Below are positions 39,333-39,566 of a stretch of 39,566 bases of DNA, one piece after another. Source of the stretch: Prorocentrum cordatum. Its lineage: Eukaryota; Sar; Dinophyceae; Prorocentrales; Prorocentraceae. Numbering within the stretch: position 1 is the stretch's first letter; each line of letters starts with the position of its first letter. The notes under the pieces were generated by a model that worked only from the letters and a program-made list of their open reading frames with translations, was not told the origin of the DNA and ran no database searches. The translations under genes and the position numbers were made by a program. The stretch spans positions 1 to 39,566 of the forward strand of contig CAUYUJ010008529.1 in the NCBI GenBank assembly GCA_963575745.1, written 5' to 3'.

Positions 39333-39566
39333 TGTGTGTGTGTGTGTGTGTGTGTGCGCGTGTGCGCGTGTGCGCGCGTGCGCGTGTGCGCGTGTGCGCG
39401 TGTGCGCGTGTGCGCGTGTGCGCGTGCGCGCGTGTGCGCGTGTGCGCGTGTGCGCGTGTGCGCGTGTGCGCGTGTGCGCGTATGCGCGTGTGCGCGTGTG
39501 CGCGTGTGCGCGTGTGCGCGTGTGCGCGTGTGCGCGTGTGCGCGTGTGCGCGTGTGCGCGTGTGCG
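39333..39566. repeat. (TG)n passing into (TGTGCGCG)n
   Basis: Pure TG to about 39354, then an octamer TGTGCGCG array to the window end with a few single changes (CGTATGCG at 39479). Alternating purine-pyrimidine throughout, so strong Z-DNA potential. The array continues outside the window. Confidence 0.9.

Noticed and set aside
1-39566. tRNA, rRNA, SL RNA or 5S genes
   Set aside because: I looked for cloverleaf anchors (GGTTCGAAT-type) and for an intact leader followed by a GT donor and found none; all leader matches are degenerate and lack the SL RNA body.

Overview
The window is nuclear DNA of a dinoflagellate; the genus cannot be settled from the sequence. Three signals agree. Degenerate copies of the dinoflagellate trans-spliced leader (core AGCCATTTTGGCTC) lie just upstream of several open reading frames. 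Introns use GC or GT donors and end in AG before an exon G. Intergenic DNA is extremely repeat-rich, with triplet and hexamer microsatellites, TCC/GGA tracts, palindromes and 33- to 214-bp satellites. Arginine-proline-alanine stretches and bipartite basic tails in the proteins also fit.

Layout. 20-2197 (-): a DUF3987-like protein broken by three single-base frame slips. 2.5-8.2 kb: no gene, only repeats (CAT tract, ~90-bp satellite, 9-mer, GAC tract, CCGGAA-hexamer satellite split by a 260-bp MITE-like element). 8.4-20.7 kb: five plus-strand genes spaced by repeats: two unknown proteins (8485, 10006), a candidate DDE-transposase-like protein (12873), an unknown 759-residue nuclear-type protein (16607, one intron) and an unknown protein ending in a PCNA-box-like tail (19328, one intron). 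20.8-24.0 kb: two divergent paralogues with Gly-Tyr-Asp repeats. 24.25-24.55 kb: eight 33-bp hairpin repeats. 25.7-27.3 kb: two divergent small charged proteins, each with one intron bounded by AG|GCAG at both ends. 28.3-32.3 kb: an unknown basic protein and a second DDE-like protein of another subfamily. 32.5-39.6 kb: no convincing gene; hexamer satellite, CAGCCT satellite, 73-bp repeats, purine tract, foldback elements, ~90-bp satellite and a Z-DNA-type TG/CG tract that runs off the end.

How it fits together. The genes look like independent single-copy units, not an operon or one pathway. Leader relics next to start codons and mostly intronless frames suggest that many entered the genome as reverse-transcribed mRNA copies. 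Two transposase-like genes, a MITE and several foldbacks show that DNA transposition also shaped the region. Three genes have frame breaks at or next to homopolymers, so assembly error is at least as likely as true pseudogenisation. All similarity statements come from reading by eye; no database search was run.
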